Shown here piece after piece: positions 1 to 8,654 of a stretch of 64,000 nucleotides of DNA; position 1 is the stretch's first letter; every line of letters begins with the position of its first letter. The notes beneath the pieces are model-generated. The model was not told where the DNA came from, ran no database searches, and saw only the letters and a list, made by a program, of their open reading frames with translations. A program made the translations under genes and the position numbers. The stretch is taken from positions 1 through 64,000 of the forward strand of contig JAFVDX010000032.1 of the NCBI GenBank assembly GCA_017478225.1, given 5' to 3'. This DNA is from Paludibacteraceae bacterium (lineage in GTDB: Bacteria; Bacteroidota; Bacteroidia; Bacteroidales; Paludibacteraceae).

Positions 1-392
1 ACGGCACAAGTGGCATACGGCACAACTCCTACAGCACCTGAGGTAGAGAATTATCAGACCATAGATAAGGTTTATACCTTCTTAGGTTGGGATAAGGCAG
101 TTTCGGCAGTAAATGGTGATGTGACCTATACAGCACAATTTACAGAGACCGCAAGAGAATATACTGTTACTTGGGTAGTTAATGGAGTAGAGAGCACGGC
201 ACAAGTGGCATACGGCACAACTCCTACAGCACCTGAGGTAGAGAATTATCAGACCATAGATAAGGTTTATACTTTCTTAGGTTGGGATAAGGCAGTTTCG
301 GCAGTAAATGGTGATATTACTTATACGGCTCAATTTAGTGAGACAGCAAGAGAATACACAGTTACTTGGGTAATAGATGGAGTTGGTATAAA
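1..392 (+). repeat. 195-bp coding tandem repeat, two copies in window
   Basis: Copy one starts at base 1 and copy two at 196. The first 130 or so bases of the two copies match except for one base; the last 60 bases have drifted. The unit equals one 65-residue protein repeat, so gain or loss of a unit keeps the reading frame. More copies may lie upstream of the window. Confidence 0.9.
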
Positions 393-1347
393 TAAGAAGG
401 TTGTATATGGAGAAGTTCCTGTTGAGCCTGAGTTCGAGAAAACTCGTCAGACTGTAGATAAGATTTATACTTTTGCAGGTTGGGATAAGGAAATAGTTGC
501 AGTAACAGGTGATGCTACCTATACGGCAATATTCAATGAAGAAGTTCGTACATATTCAATCACATGGGTAGTTGAAGGTGTAGAAACAAGTGTAGAGGTT
601 GCTTATGGAACTTTACCCGAGTATGGTAGTATTCCAAGTAAGGAGTCGGATGTTCAGTTTGATTATACCTTCTCTGGTTGGTCGCCTGAGTTAGTGGCTG
701 TAGTTGGAGATGCAACTTATACCGCTCAATTCACTCAATCACCTCGTTTGTATGATATTACCTTTGTAGTAAATACCGAATCTCGTACACTCTCATTGCC
801 ATACGGAACACCACTGAGTAGTTTTGTAAGTCAGGTATTGGCAGTATATGGTACTCAGTATATGACAGTGGACAGTGTATATACCTTTGTAGGATGGTCT
901 CCTGAGTTGCCTCAGGTGGTAACAGAGTCTGCTACTTATGAAGCAGTATATACGCAAGAACTTCGCAAGTATGTGATAACCTTCTTAGATGAAAATGGTG
1001 AAGAGATTTGGTCGTATGAAGAAGGTTATGGAAATATGCCATATTATGGTGGTCAAACTCCTACTAAAGAAGAGGATGATAAATATACTTATGAGTTCGT
1101 AGGTTGGAATAACAAATTTGAAGCAGTAACCGGCGACCAAGAGTATGTGGCTCTGTTTGAAGCAATAGAGAAGGAAGATACAGGTATAGAAATCATAGTA
1201 ACAGATGGTGGAATACAATGTAATACAGACTTCCGTATCTATGATATTACCGGCAAGGAAATGACCAACTATAATGGAACATTACCACGCGGAACTTATA
1301 TCATACGCACTGAAAGTGGTATGACAAAGAAAGTTATGCTCAAGTAA
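1..1347 (+). CDS. Secreted InlB/Listeria-Bacteroides-repeat protein with T9SS sorting domain (5' end outside window)
   Basis: The reading frame is open at base 1, so only the C-terminal 448 residues are visible. Six repeats of about 65 residues follow each other. Each has a conserved Tyr-Gly near its start, a Y-x-F-x-G-W core and a closing T-Y-x-A-x-F strand, which is the pattern of the InlB B-repeat / Listeria-Bacteroides repeat, a beta-grasp-like surface module. The first two repeats are almost identical in DNA. The last 50 or so residues carry I-Y-D-I-T-G-K, then L-P-R-G-T-Y-I-I-R, and end in a Lys-rich strand, which is the type A T9SS sorting domain. The protein is therefore predicted to be exported across the outer membrane and kept on the surface or released. 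Its N-terminal domain, and thus its activity, cannot be seen. A terminator follows at 1383. Confidence 0.88.
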   Translation, partial: TAQVAYGTTPTAPEVENYQTIDKVYTFLGWDKAVSAVNGDVTYTAQFTETAREYTVTWVVNGVESTAQVAYGTTPTAPEVENYQTIDKVYTFLGWDKAVSAVNGDITYTAQFSETAREYTVTWVIDGVGINKKVVYGEVPVEPEFEKTRQTVDKIYTFAGWDKEIVAVTGDATYTAIFNEEVRTYSITWVVEGVETSVEVAYGTLPEYGSIPSKESDVQFDYTFSGWSPELVAVVGDATYTAQFTQSPRLYDITFVVNTESRTLSLPYGTPLSSFVSQVLAVYGTQYMTVDSVYTFVGWSPELPQVVTESATYEAVYTQELRKYVITFLDENGEEIWSYEEGYGNMPYYGGQTPTKEEDDKYTYEFVGWNNKFEAVTGDQEYVALFEAIEKEDTGIEIIVTDGGIQCNTDFRIYDITGKEMTNYNGTLPRGTYIIRTESGMTKKVMLK

Positions 1348-1382
1348 TGAATTGCTGATAGAAGTAATAAATTAGGAATACT

Positions 1383-1420
1383 GACAGTGCGGGTGGCAAG
1401 GGCTACCCGCATTGTCTTTT
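1383..1420 (+). terminator. Rho-independent terminator
   Basis: A 15-base stem (GACAGTGCGGGTGGC against GCTACCCGCATTGTC, with one G-T wobble and one A-C mismatch at most) with a 4-base loop is followed directly by TTTT. It lies 35 bases after the stop of the repeat protein and closes that transcript. Confidence 0.88.
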
Positions 1421-1429
1421 ATCTGAAGT

Positions 1430-1460
1430 TTTGATATATAAAGAAATTATAGTAATTTTG
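1430..1460 (+). promoter_or_regulatory. Bacteroidota-type promoter for the 1529 lipoprotein gene
   Basis: TTTG at 1430-1433, then 19 bases, then TAATTTTG at 1453-1460, which fits the -33/-7 consensus (TTTG, TAnnTTTG) of the Bacteroidota primary sigma factor. It lies just after the terminator and about 65 bases before the start codon, so the mRNA would have a leader of about 60 bases. Confidence 0.75.
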
Positions 1461-1528
1461 CAGCCTACTTGGAGTAGAAGGTACTCACTTGTAGATACTG
1501 AATAGGAACATTATTATTTATAATTTTT

Positions 1529-2071
1529 ATGAAGAAACTTATCTATTTGGTCTTGTTGGGAATTAGTTTTTGTTGCTTATATAGTTGTTCTGCTCGTAAT
1601 TATGCGAATCAGTTGGAAACAGAACGGAAGTTGATAAAAGACTATATAAAGCGTGAGAAGATTAATGTAATAAAAGAGGAACCTACAGATGGTGTATGGG
1701 GTGAAAAAGATTATTTGGAGATAGATGATAATTTGTATTTCCATTTGGTGAGTGCAGGTGAGAAAGATGGAGATAGTGTTCGCAATGTGAGTACTATAGT
1801 TATGCGTTATCGCAGATATACTCTTGATGCCTACGCAGATACATTGAGTTTTTGGTCAACCAATGATTCTGGAGAACCATTAACTTTTTTGTATAGTAAT
1901 ACTACTTCGGCTACTTGTTCGGGTTGGTATCAAGCAATTGGTTATATGAAGTATAATAATTCAGAAGCCAAACTGATATGTCCTTCGAAGTTAGGTTTTC
2001 AGGACGATGAGACATTGACCAATGTAACTCCTTATGGGTATGATCTAAAAATGTTAATTAAGAATTTCTAA
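1529..2071 (+). CDS. Predicted lipoprotein, unknown function
   Basis: 180 residues. The first 20 residues are a type II signal peptide: two lysines, a hydrophobic core and the lipobox L-Y-S-C with the lipidated Cys at residue 20. The mature part is polar, with several Tyr-rich segments and no motif that I recognise. It has its own promoter at 1430-1460 and ends 80 bases before glmM, so it may be cotranscribed with that gene. The export and lipid anchor are well supported by the sequence; the role is unknown. Confidence 0.8.
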   Translation: MKKLIYLVLLGISFCCLYSCSARNYANQLETERKLIKDYIKREKINVIKEEPTDGVWGEKDYLEIDDNLYFHLVSAGEKDGDSVRNVSTIVMRYRRYTLDAYADTLSFWSTNDSGEPLTFLYSNTTSATCSGWYQAIGYMKYNNSEAKLICPSKLGFQDDETLTNVTPYGYDLKMLIKNF

Positions 2072-2151
2072 AATATGGTTGGTGCGAGTAATGTAGAAAT
2101 AGTTGCTTAGTGCCATATAATAATCAACTTATAGAATAAAAACGAGATACT

Positions 2152-3528
2152 ATGTCACTTATTAAATCGATATCAGGCATACGCGGAACGATAGGTGGTC
2201 GTGTAGGTGAAGGCCTTGATCCTGTAGATATAGTGCGCTTTACAGCCGCATACGCAACTGCGAGAAAAAATGTAAATAACAAAAAACTGAAGATTGTAGT
2301 TGGAAGAGATGCTCGTATTTCGGGGCAGATGGTTGACTTGCTTGTTACCGGAACCCTGCTTGGTATGGGCTGTGATGTGGTGAATATAGGTTTGGCTACT
2401 ACTCCTACGACCGAGTTGGCAGTTACCGGTGAGAAGGCGGATGGCGGAATAATACTAACTGCTTCGCATAATCCAAAGCAATGGAATGCACTGAAATTGC
2501 TTAACGAAAAAGGTGAGTTCTTGAATGATGCAGAAGGAAAAGAAGTGTTGAAAATAGCCGAAGCGGAAGATTTTAGTTTTGCTCAAGTGGATGAAATAGG
2601 TACTTTAACGCATAAAGACTATTTGCAATATCATATTGATAATGTGCTTAATTTGCAGTTGGTAGATAGAGATGCTATTGCCAAAAGCAATTTTACCGTG
2701 GCAGTGGATTGCGTGAATAGTGTAGGTGGAATAGCGATACCTGCTTTGCTTAGGGCCTTAGGAGTGAAGAATATAATTGAGTTGAATTGTGTTGCGAATG
2801 GTCGCTTTGCTCATAATCCAGAACCTATACCACAGCATTTGACTCAGATAAGCGATTTGCTTCGTGAGGGTAAGGCTGATGTGGGTTTTGTGGTTGATCC
2901 AGATGTTGACCGTTTGGCTATTGTATCAGAAAATGGTGAGATGTTCGGTGAAGAATATACTTTGGTCAGTGTGTCAGATTATGTGTTGCAACACACTAAA
3001 GGTAACACAGTGAGCAATTTGAGCAGTACTCGTGCATTGGCTGATATTACGCGGAAATATGGTTGTGAGTATAACGCGGCAGCAGTGGGTGAGGTGAATG
3101 TAGTGAAAAAGATGAAAGATACAAATGCAGTAATAGGTGGAGAGGGAAATGGAGGAGTAATATATCCTGCTTCTCACTATGGTAGAGATGCACTTGTTGG
3201 TATTGGTTTGTTTCTCTCTTTGCTTTCGCATAAAGGAATAAAAGTAAGCGAACTTAAAAAAGAATACCCGTTGTATCATATATCCAAAAATCGTATTGAT
3301 TTGACGGCTGACATAGATGTAGATAATCTCTTAAAGCAAGTAAAAGAAAAATATAAATCAGAGCGAGTTAATGATATAGATGGTGTGAAGATAGATTTTG
3401 AGCGTGGTTGGGTGCATTTGCGAAAGTCTAACACTGAGCCTATTATACGAGTTTATTCAGAGGCAGCAACGGAGCATGAGGCTCAAGAGTTGGCAGAAAA
3501 GATTATGAACGATATAAAAACACTATAA
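2152..3528 (+). CDS. glmM: Phosphoglucosamine mutase / phosphohexomutase
   Basis: 458 residues, the usual length of the alpha-D-phosphohexomutase family. The phosphoserine loop T-A-S-H-N-P is at 103-108 with catalytic Ser105. The Mg-binding loop D-P-D-V-D-R is at 249-254, the sugar-binding loop G-G-E-G-N-G-G at 329-335, and the phosphate-binding R-K-S-N-T-E-P at 424-430. GlmM converts glucosamine-6-phosphate to glucosamine-1-phosphate, the step before UDP-GlcNAc, which feeds both peptidoglycan and lipid A. That fits lpxB a little downstream. The Bacteroidota members of this branch are usually annotated glmM, but a phosphoglucomutase or phosphomannomutase activity cannot be excluded from sequence. 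The stop codon lies inside an 11-base tandem repeat array. Confidence 0.9.
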   Translation: MSLIKSISGIRGTIGGRVGEGLDPVDIVRFTAAYATARKNVNNKKLKIVVGRDARISGQMVDLLVTGTLLGMGCDVVNIGLATTPTTELAVTGEKADGGIILTASHNPKQWNALKLLNEKGEFLNDAEGKEVLKIAEAEDFSFAQVDEIGTLTHKDYLQYHIDNVLNLQLVDRDAIAKSNFTVAVDCVNSVGGIAIPALLRALGVKNIIELNCVANGRFAHNPEPIPQHLTQISDLLREGKADVGFVVDPDVDRLAIVSENGEMFGEEYTLVSVSDYVLQHTKGNTVSNLSSTRALADITRKYGCEYNAAAVGEVNVVKKMKDTNAVIGGEGNGGVIYPASHYGRDALVGIGLFLSLLSHKGIKVSELKKEYPLYHISKNRIDLTADIDVDNLLKQVKEKYKSERVNDIDGVKIDFERGWVHLRKSNTEPIIRVYSEAATEHEAQELAEKIMNDIKTL

Positions 3529-3592
3529 GAACACTATAAGAACACTATAGGAACACTTTGAAACGATATAAAACACTATAAAAACACTATCC
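3519..3592 (+). repeat. 11-bp tandem repeat spanning the glmM stop codon
   Basis: AACACTATAAG occurs at 3519-3529 and 3530-3540, AACACTATAGG at 3541-3551 and AACACTTTGAA at 3552-3562. Degenerate 10- to 11-base units then run up to 3592, just before surE. The array includes the last codons of glmM and most of the glmM-surE gap. No ribosome-binding site or promoter is seen in it. Confidence 0.85.
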
Positions 3593-3598
3593 TAAGAT

Positions 3599-4369
3599 AT
3601 GCATATACTTATAACAAACGATGATGGCGTACATGCCAAGGGCTTGCAAGTGTTGATAAAGCAGATGAGTAAGTTGGGGCGGGTGACGGTGGTTGCTCCG
3701 GATAGTGCTCGTAGCGGGCAGTCGAGTGCGATTAGTATTGAGCATCCGATAAAAGTAAAGCAATTGCTTGCAGAAGATAATCTTAATATCTATTCTTGCA
3801 ATGGGACTCCGGCTGATTGTGCAAAGATAGCCGTTGAGGTTTTGCTTGAGAACGATCGTCCTGATTTGCTTGTGGCGGGAGTGAATCATGGTTCTAATTC
3901 TGCAATTAATGTGATATATTCGGGTACTATGGGGGCTATTTTTGTTGGTGCGGAGAACATGATACCGTCTATTGGATTTTCGCTTAACGACCATTTAGCA
4001 GATGCCGATTTTTCTTCTTTTGAGCCATATATTTTGCCGTTGACAAAAAAGATATTGCAATTGCCTGTCAGATATGGTTTATGTTACAATATAAATGTGT
4101 CGCCCGGTGAGGTTAAAGGAGTAAGAGTAACCAGGCAGTGTAAGGGTTATTGGCACAGAGAGTATGAGGAATATACTGACCCGCACGGTGAGAAGTTTTA
4201 TTTGCTTTCGGGTGAGTTTTGTAATACTGAGCCTGAGGCTGAGGACACTGATGAGTGGGCACTAAAAAACGGGTATATTGCTATCACGCCTACCACGATA
4301 GACATGACCGATTATACTGATAATAATCTTAAAAGCGTTGAATGGAGCGACTTGACAAATATCTTGTAG
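3599..4369 (+). CDS. surE: 5'/3'-nucleotidase SurE
   Basis: 256 residues, typical length. The N-terminus is I-L-I-T-N-D-D-G, giving metal ligands Asp8 and Asp9. R-S-G-Q supplies Ser39 and G-V-N-H-G-S-N supplies Asn96, matching the four ligands of the SurE family. SurE dephosphorylates nucleoside 5'- and 3'-monophosphates in the cytoplasm and is a stationary-phase survival protein in other bacteria. It starts 70 bases after glmM and overlaps the next gene by 28 bases, so it is part of the same run. Confidence 0.95.
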   Translation: MHILITNDDGVHAKGLQVLIKQMSKLGRVTVVAPDSARSGQSSAISIEHPIKVKQLLAEDNLNIYSCNGTPADCAKIAVEVLLENDRPDLLVAGVNHGSNSAINVIYSGTMGAIFVGAENMIPSIGFSLNDHLADADFSSFEPYILPLTKKILQLPVRYGLCYNINVSPGEVKGVRVTRQCKGYWHREYEEYTDPHGEKFYLLSGEFCNTEPEAEDTDEWALKNGYIAITPTTIDMTDYTDNNLKSVEWSDLTNIL

Positions 4370-4623
4370 GTATAATTGCAGGTATTTTACTGCCATTTGT
4401 ATTTGGCTGGTTATATATTGATCAAATGAATTTATGGTATGCCATAAGTTCATTTGGTATAAAGAGTATGGCAGGCGTATTAGGCAAATTGACAATTGTT
4501 GCGTTGTTCCCTGATATGGCATTGATATTCCTACTATATACTTTGGAGTTATGGCGGGCGGCAAAGGGTGTGATTATTGGTATGTTTCCTTATATTTTGG
4601 CTGCTATTTGGATATCTATATGA
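4342..4623 (+). CDS. Small inner-membrane protein between surE and lpxB
   Basis: 93 residues. It has about three hydrophobic segments, near residues 8-25, 45-65 and 70-92, separated by short polar turns, so it is predicted to be an integral inner-membrane protein. The start overlaps the end of surE by 28 bases, and the stop overlaps the lpxB start as ATGA. Both overlaps argue for translational coupling and a real gene. I do not recognise a named family. Its place between surE and lpxB suggests an envelope-related role, which is inference only. Confidence 0.75.
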   Translation: MERLDKYLVGIIAGILLPFVFGWLYIDQMNLWYAISSFGIKSMAGVLGKLTIVALFPDMALIFLLYTLELWRAAKGVIIGMFPYILAAIWISI

Positions 4624-5720
4624 GATATTTTATTATTTCAGGTGAAGCGTCAGGCGATAGGCATGCATCGATGCTTATGAGTAGCATTAAGAAGTCTGAC
4701 CATGATGCAGAATTTGTCGGCATGGGCGGGGCGATGATGCATTCTGCCGGATGTCGTTTAGTGCAGACGATAGATAAGATGGCTTATATGGGTGTGGTGG
4801 CAGTGGTGAGAAACATAAATAATGTCAGACGAAATTTTAGAATAGCCCAATCAGAGTTGATAACTTTTAGGCCTCATGTTGTCATACTTGTAGATTATCC
4901 TTCGTTTAACATGAAGATTGCTAAGTATTGCAAGAAACATCTGCCTGACACAAAAATAGTATATTATATCCCTCCCAAGGTTTGGGCATGGAAAACATGG
5001 CGTATTCATACGATCAATAAACTTTGTGATAAAGTACTAACAATTTTCCCTTTTGAACAAGATTTTTATAGTCGTTTTGGTTATACAGCGCATTATGTAG
5101 GTAATCCGACAAAAGAGGAAATAGACCTATATAGGCCATCAAAAATACAGAAAGAGAACATAATAGCCTTACTTCCCGGTTCTCGGAAGAGTGAAATAGA
5201 GAATTGTTTGCCTCGAATGTTGAAGGCGGCTCGAAAGTTTCCTGATTATAAGATAGTGGTTGCTGCTTCGTTAAATATCGACCCTAAAGTGTATAATAGA
5301 TATCTTTTGGGGAATGAGCGACTGATATGTGGTCGGACTTACGAAGTATTAGCAAGAGCAAAGGCGGCGATAGTTAATTCAGGTACTGCCACTCTTGAGA
5401 CAGCTCTTATAGGTACGCCACAAGTGGCTGTATATTATATTGCTTATTCAACACCACTACTTGTAAAGATATTCAAACCGATACTTTTCAAAATTCCTTA
5501 TTTCACATTGGTTAATCTGATTGCGAGCAAGGAGGTGATTAAAGAATTGGTGGCTGATAGGTTTACGGTTGAAAATATGATTGCCGTTCTTGAAAAGTTG
5601 CTTTATGAAAAAGAGTATGTGGCAACTATGGAGAGAGAATACAAATCAGTCAGTACAATACTTGGTGACAAAAGTGCATCTGAATGTGCTGCAAGGGAAA
5701 TACTTACTTTATTTGAGTGA
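4620..5720 (+). CDS. lpxB: Lipid-A-disaccharide synthase
   Basis: 366 residues with the ATG at 4620. An open extension upstream to 4551 exists, but it overlaps the preceding gene in another frame and lacks family similarity. The protein opens with F-I-I-S-G-E-A-S-G-D (8-13), the LpxB nucleotide-sugar motif. It carries P-P-K-V-W-A-W-K, V-G-N-P, L-L-P-G-S-R-K-S-E-I and a C-terminal N-S-G-T-A-T-L-E motif, all typical of glycosyltransferase family 19. LpxB joins UDP-2,3-diacylglucosamine to lipid X, making lipid A disaccharide at the inner membrane. It overlaps its neighbours by 4 bases on each side (ATGA, GTGA). Confidence 0.95.
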   Translation: MRYFIISGEASGDRHASMLMSSIKKSDHDAEFVGMGGAMMHSAGCRLVQTIDKMAYMGVVAVVRNINNVRRNFRIAQSELITFRPHVVILVDYPSFNMKIAKYCKKHLPDTKIVYYIPPKVWAWKTWRIHTINKLCDKVLTIFPFEQDFYSRFGYTAHYVGNPTKEEIDLYRPSKIQKENIIALLPGSRKSEIENCLPRMLKAARKFPDYKIVVAASLNIDPKVYNRYLLGNERLICGRTYEVLARAKAAIVNSGTATLETALIGTPQVAVYYIAYSTPLLVKIFKPILFKIPYFTLVNLIASKEVIKELVADRFTVENMIAVLEKLLYEKEYVATMEREYKSVSTILGDKSASECAAREILTLFE

Positions 5721-6640
5721 AAAGACTCACTAATATATTATTTTTTATTATAGTTTCTGCTATAATGATATTTGCCCAAACTCCGCTTGAGCGTGGGGCA
5801 TTGCCTACATATATTGCTCCAAAGTATTTTGGACCTAACGCATTTGCGGTACCGGAAATGAATGATGGTCGTACAAAGAAAGAATTAACAATAGAATTGT
5901 CCGCCAATGGAGATTTAGGATTTGCTGGTGATCGAACAGCAACTCTTTTGGGGAAAATATACATACCTCTTTTTACCGACAGAGTGAATTTGAGTTTATG
6001 GATGCCGATGTATGAGTGGTGGTCGAACTCGGTTGAGAGGCAAAAAGAATGTAGGTTAGAGGGTAAGCCTTTGAGCGGTAATGGTGCGGGTGATGTATAT
6101 ATTTCTACTGATATTATGGCTGTACGAGAGGGTAGGTATTGTCCTTCGTTTACTGTCAGAGCCGCCTTGCGTACGGCGTCAGGTGGCGATTATCCGAATG
6201 CTCGTTTTTATGATAGTCCGGGATATTTCTTTGACGGGACTTTTGGGAAATCGTTTTTTATAAAGAAAGATACAGACCGGCAGATAGAGTTTCGTGGAGC
6301 AATATCAGCAGGATTCTTGTGCTGGCAGACTACCAACGCTCGACAAAACGATGCTGTTATGTATGGAGCTTTACTTGCTATCAGGCATAGATATATAAGT
6401 GGTACTTTGCGCTATAGTGGTTATGCCGGTTGGGAAAAGAAAGGCGATAGGCCTATGATAATAAGTGCGCAAGTAAGAGGCTATATTCCGCTTAAATCAG
6501 ATAAGATAAGGCAAACTATTCAACCTTTTGCGGAGTATCAATATGGATTAAATGATTTTCCTTTCCACACAATCAGAATCGGAATAGGGTATGACATTGA
6601 TATCCTCAGAAAGCAGAAAAATGATAAGCAGCAGGACTGA
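5717..6640 (+). CDS. Predicted outer-membrane beta-barrel protein after lpxB
   Basis: 307 residues starting with GTG, overlapping the lpxB stop as GTGA. The first 20 residues are a signal peptide ending in F-A-Q. The rest alternates short aromatic strands and polar turns, as in an outer-membrane beta-barrel. A tract around residues 88-100 is rich in Trp and Tyr. No enzymatic motif is seen. Its 3' end overlaps the convergent gene at 6548 by 93 bases. A role in the outer membrane is likely from the signal peptide and strand pattern; the exact function is unknown. Confidence 0.75.
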   Translation: MKRLTNILFFIIVSAIMIFAQTPLERGALPTYIAPKYFGPNAFAVPEMNDGRTKKELTIELSANGDLGFAGDRTATLLGKIYIPLFTDRVNLSLWMPMYEWWSNSVERQKECRLEGKPLSGNGAGDVYISTDIMAVREGRYCPSFTVRAALRTASGGDYPNARFYDSPGYFFDGTFGKSFFIKKDTDRQIEFRGAISAGFLCWQTTNARQNDAVMYGALLAIRHRYISGTLRYSGYAGWEKKGDRPMIISAQVRGYIPLKSDKIRQTIQPFAEYQYGLNDFPFHTIRIGIGYDIDILRKQKNDKQQD

Positions 6641-7879
6641 TGCTATCATAATTCCTTCTTGACTTGAGAATATATTTTCCGTTGTCATTGCTATGAAAAA
6701 TATAGTTGCAAGACTTGTGCTCCATTGCTTTGCTCTGCCGTTGAAGTAGCAGGGCAGTAGTAGCCAAATAGATATGAAAAACACGACAGCGAAAGGTCCT
6801 AACTCCATCCATAATGCCAGATATTGATTGTGTGTTGAGAAGCGCCTTATATGGTGATTTATCCACCCTTTTTCGGCGTATTTTTCAGTTAGGTATTCTT
6901 GTGAGCAATTGTCTCCCAAACCATAGAACGGATAATCTTGTTTGTTCTCAAAGACGGTGTGCCAAATGGCGATTCTTATTTCGTTGGAAGGGGCGAGTGT
7001 GTCTTGAGGATTGTAATAAAGCCGCTCTTGCAGAGTAAATTGTCCGTCGCGGGGTCTAAAGGTATTGATAAGTACTCCTGCAAAGATACCTATTGCAAGT
7101 GCAGAAATGGCAACTACTATTCGCCATTTCTTGTTGATTTTAGTCACAATAAAAATGGCGGTTATTGCAAGTAAACTTATCCATGCGATGCGCGATCCAC
7201 ACCAGAAAATGCCTAATAACAGCCAAGCAGTTGCGAGCAAGGTGAGAAATATATTTTGAGTGGTGCTGAATCGATGCTTGCGGTCGTTAAAGAGCATGAA
7301 AAGGGCAACAAGAGCCATCTGCAAGATATTGGCATAATGTAAGCGATGTTTTGTCTCAAGCAGCAAATTGTCCATCGTGAGTAAATTCAAATGCTCTATT
7401 GTAGGGTAGAATTTATCTAATGCACGAGCGGAATTAACGACCCAATAATGCACTAAGAGATAAACAAAAACGCTCGTCAATGCGCTATATACCAATACTT
7501 TTAATATTGTCTGCCAACTATAATACTTATTTACTCCCCAAAGCATTACAGGTATTAGACATATCAGATGCCATTCTCTGCCTAATGCACACCATGTAGC
7601 ATTTGTGTCGATAGACCAAATGAGTGATAACCAATTCCATAAGCACCAAATAGCAAAGCCTATGAATGGAATGAGAATTTTCCAATTGGTTAGTTGCGGT
7701 TTTTGCAAGAATTTTAATTTCAAGAGCCACTCAGCCACCCATGTAACAAACCATATATACCAAAAGATTCTGATAAAGAGCATACTGAAAGGCAGTGAGG
7801 CTACAAGCAAGAGAAGCGAGAGCCAATTGCCCTGTTCTATAAAATCTACAATCCAACAATATGCCTTGTTATTTGTCAT
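6548..7879 (-). CDS. O-antigen ligase / Wzy-like membrane protein
   Basis: 443 residues with about ten hydrophobic segments. A large periplasmic loop runs between roughly residues 265 and 350, followed by R-F-S-T-H-N-Q-Y-L-A-L-W-M-E-L-G. That H-N-x-Y-L core followed by a Gly-ended helix is typical of the Wzy_C / WaaL family. Members either ligate undecaprenyl-linked O-antigen onto lipid A-core or polymerise repeat units. It is the last gene of the lptB-led operon, 25 bases after a glycosyltransferase. The two glycosyltransferases and LptB next to it favour a role in LPS completion, but ligase cannot be told from polymerase here. Its last 31 codons overlap the opposite-strand gene. Confidence 0.82.
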   Translation of the reverse strand: MTNNKAYCWIVDFIEQGNWLSLLLLVASLPFSMLFIRIFWYIWFVTWVAEWLLKLKFLQKPQLTNWKILIPFIGFAIWCLWNWLSLIWSIDTNATWCALGREWHLICLIPVMLWGVNKYYSWQTILKVLVYSALTSVFVYLLVHYWVVNSARALDKFYPTIEHLNLLTMDNLLLETKHRLHYANILQMALVALFMLFNDRKHRFSTTQNIFLTLLATAWLLLGIFWCGSRIAWISLLAITAIFIVTKINKKWRIVVAISALAIGIFAGVLINTFRPRDGQFTLQERLYYNPQDTLAPSNEIRIAIWHTVFENKQDYPFYGLGDNCSQEYLTEKYAEKGWINHHIRRFSTHNQYLALWMELGPFAVVFFISIWLLLPCYFNGRAKQWSTSLATIFFIAMTTENIFSSQEGIMIASVLLLIIFLLSEDINVIPYSDSDCVERKII

Positions 7880-7904
7880 GTATTATGATGCTTAAATCAA
7901 TTTG

Positions 7905-8654
7905 TTATTTGTTTTGTGTTAGGTATTGCGAGAATTGCTCCTGGAGTTGTTGGTTGGTCAGAACATAATCTTCCCAATTATTGCCTTTTTCGTGTTTGAA
8001 GGTCCCGCATCCGTCGTTTTTGGCTTGTTGCCTGGTCATATATCTTTTTTTCATCTGTTCCGGACTTCTGTATTGATAATGATTTACAGGAATGGGGTTT
8101 GGATATGTTCTTCCCAGAGGGTGGGGGTAGCGCCATTTTTCTAACCAAAATAATATGGCAGAGTGTCGTACAAACCGCCGTTCCCGACGCTTATGGGGAA
8201 GATAATGTTTTATGTGTGGCTGTAGTTGAGCAAAAGGCAATGAGAAATCAAGAGTTTGCAGATCTTCTTTGGTTAGAACATAGTCAGTACTTTCTTTTTT
8301 TATGTTGCAGTATTTCTTAGGCACTGACTGCAGGAATTGTCTTACATCAGATGGGAAGAACTCATCAGCATCGAGTCTGACGCACCACCAGTCGTTTGAA
8401 GTCATTTCGTGCTTAAAAGCTTTGAAGGCCTTAGAGCGGATACCTATATGAAAAGGTCCTTCATAGCGCATAAAAGCGACGATCTTTTGATTTTCGGCAG
8501 CCATTTGTTGTACTATCTGCCATGTGTTGTCTGCTGAGCCGTTGTCAATAACAATTACTTTGTCGCTCCAGCGACAAGCATCTTGCAAACAAGCCTCTAC
8601 TATATCGGCTTCGTTCTTTACAAGCAAAAGGCTATATATCTTAAATTCTGTCAA
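7905..8654 (-). CDS. Family 2 glycosyltransferase
   Basis: 249 residues. It begins with the GT-A start S-L-L-L-V-K-N-E-A-D-I-V-E, followed by V-I-V-I-D-N-G-S-A-D-N-T (34-44). The metal-binding D-x-D lies in R-L-D-A-D-E-F (Asp95, Asp97). This layout is typical of lipopolysaccharide core-type GT2 enzymes that work in the cytoplasm on nucleotide sugars. The C-terminal third is rich in His, Arg and Tyr, with no membrane segment. It overlaps the preceding glycosyltransferase gene by 14 bases. Donor and acceptor cannot be told from sequence. Confidence 0.88.
   Translation of the reverse strand: MTEFKIYSLLLVKNEADIVEACLQDACRWSDKVIVIDNGSADNTWQIVQQMAAENQKIVAFMRYEGPFHIGIRSKAFKAFKHEMTSNDWWCVRLDADEFFPSDVRQFLQSVPKKYCNIKKESTDYVLTKEDLQTLDFSLPFAQLQPHIKHYLPHKRRERRFVRHSAILFWLEKWRYPHPLGRTYPNPIPVNHYQYRSPEQMKKRYMTRQQAKNDGCGTFKHEKGNNWEDYVLTNQQLQEQFSQYLTQNK

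Noticed and set aside
3519..3592. CRISPR-like array
   Set aside because: Units are 11 bases, contiguous and without spacers; the same holds for the arrays at 42235 and 46496.
4551..4619. In-frame upstream extension of lpxB to 4551
   Set aside because: The added 23 residues overlap the small membrane-protein gene in another frame and lack family similarity; the ATG at 4620 begins the conserved LpxB N-terminus and gives the usual ATGA overlap.
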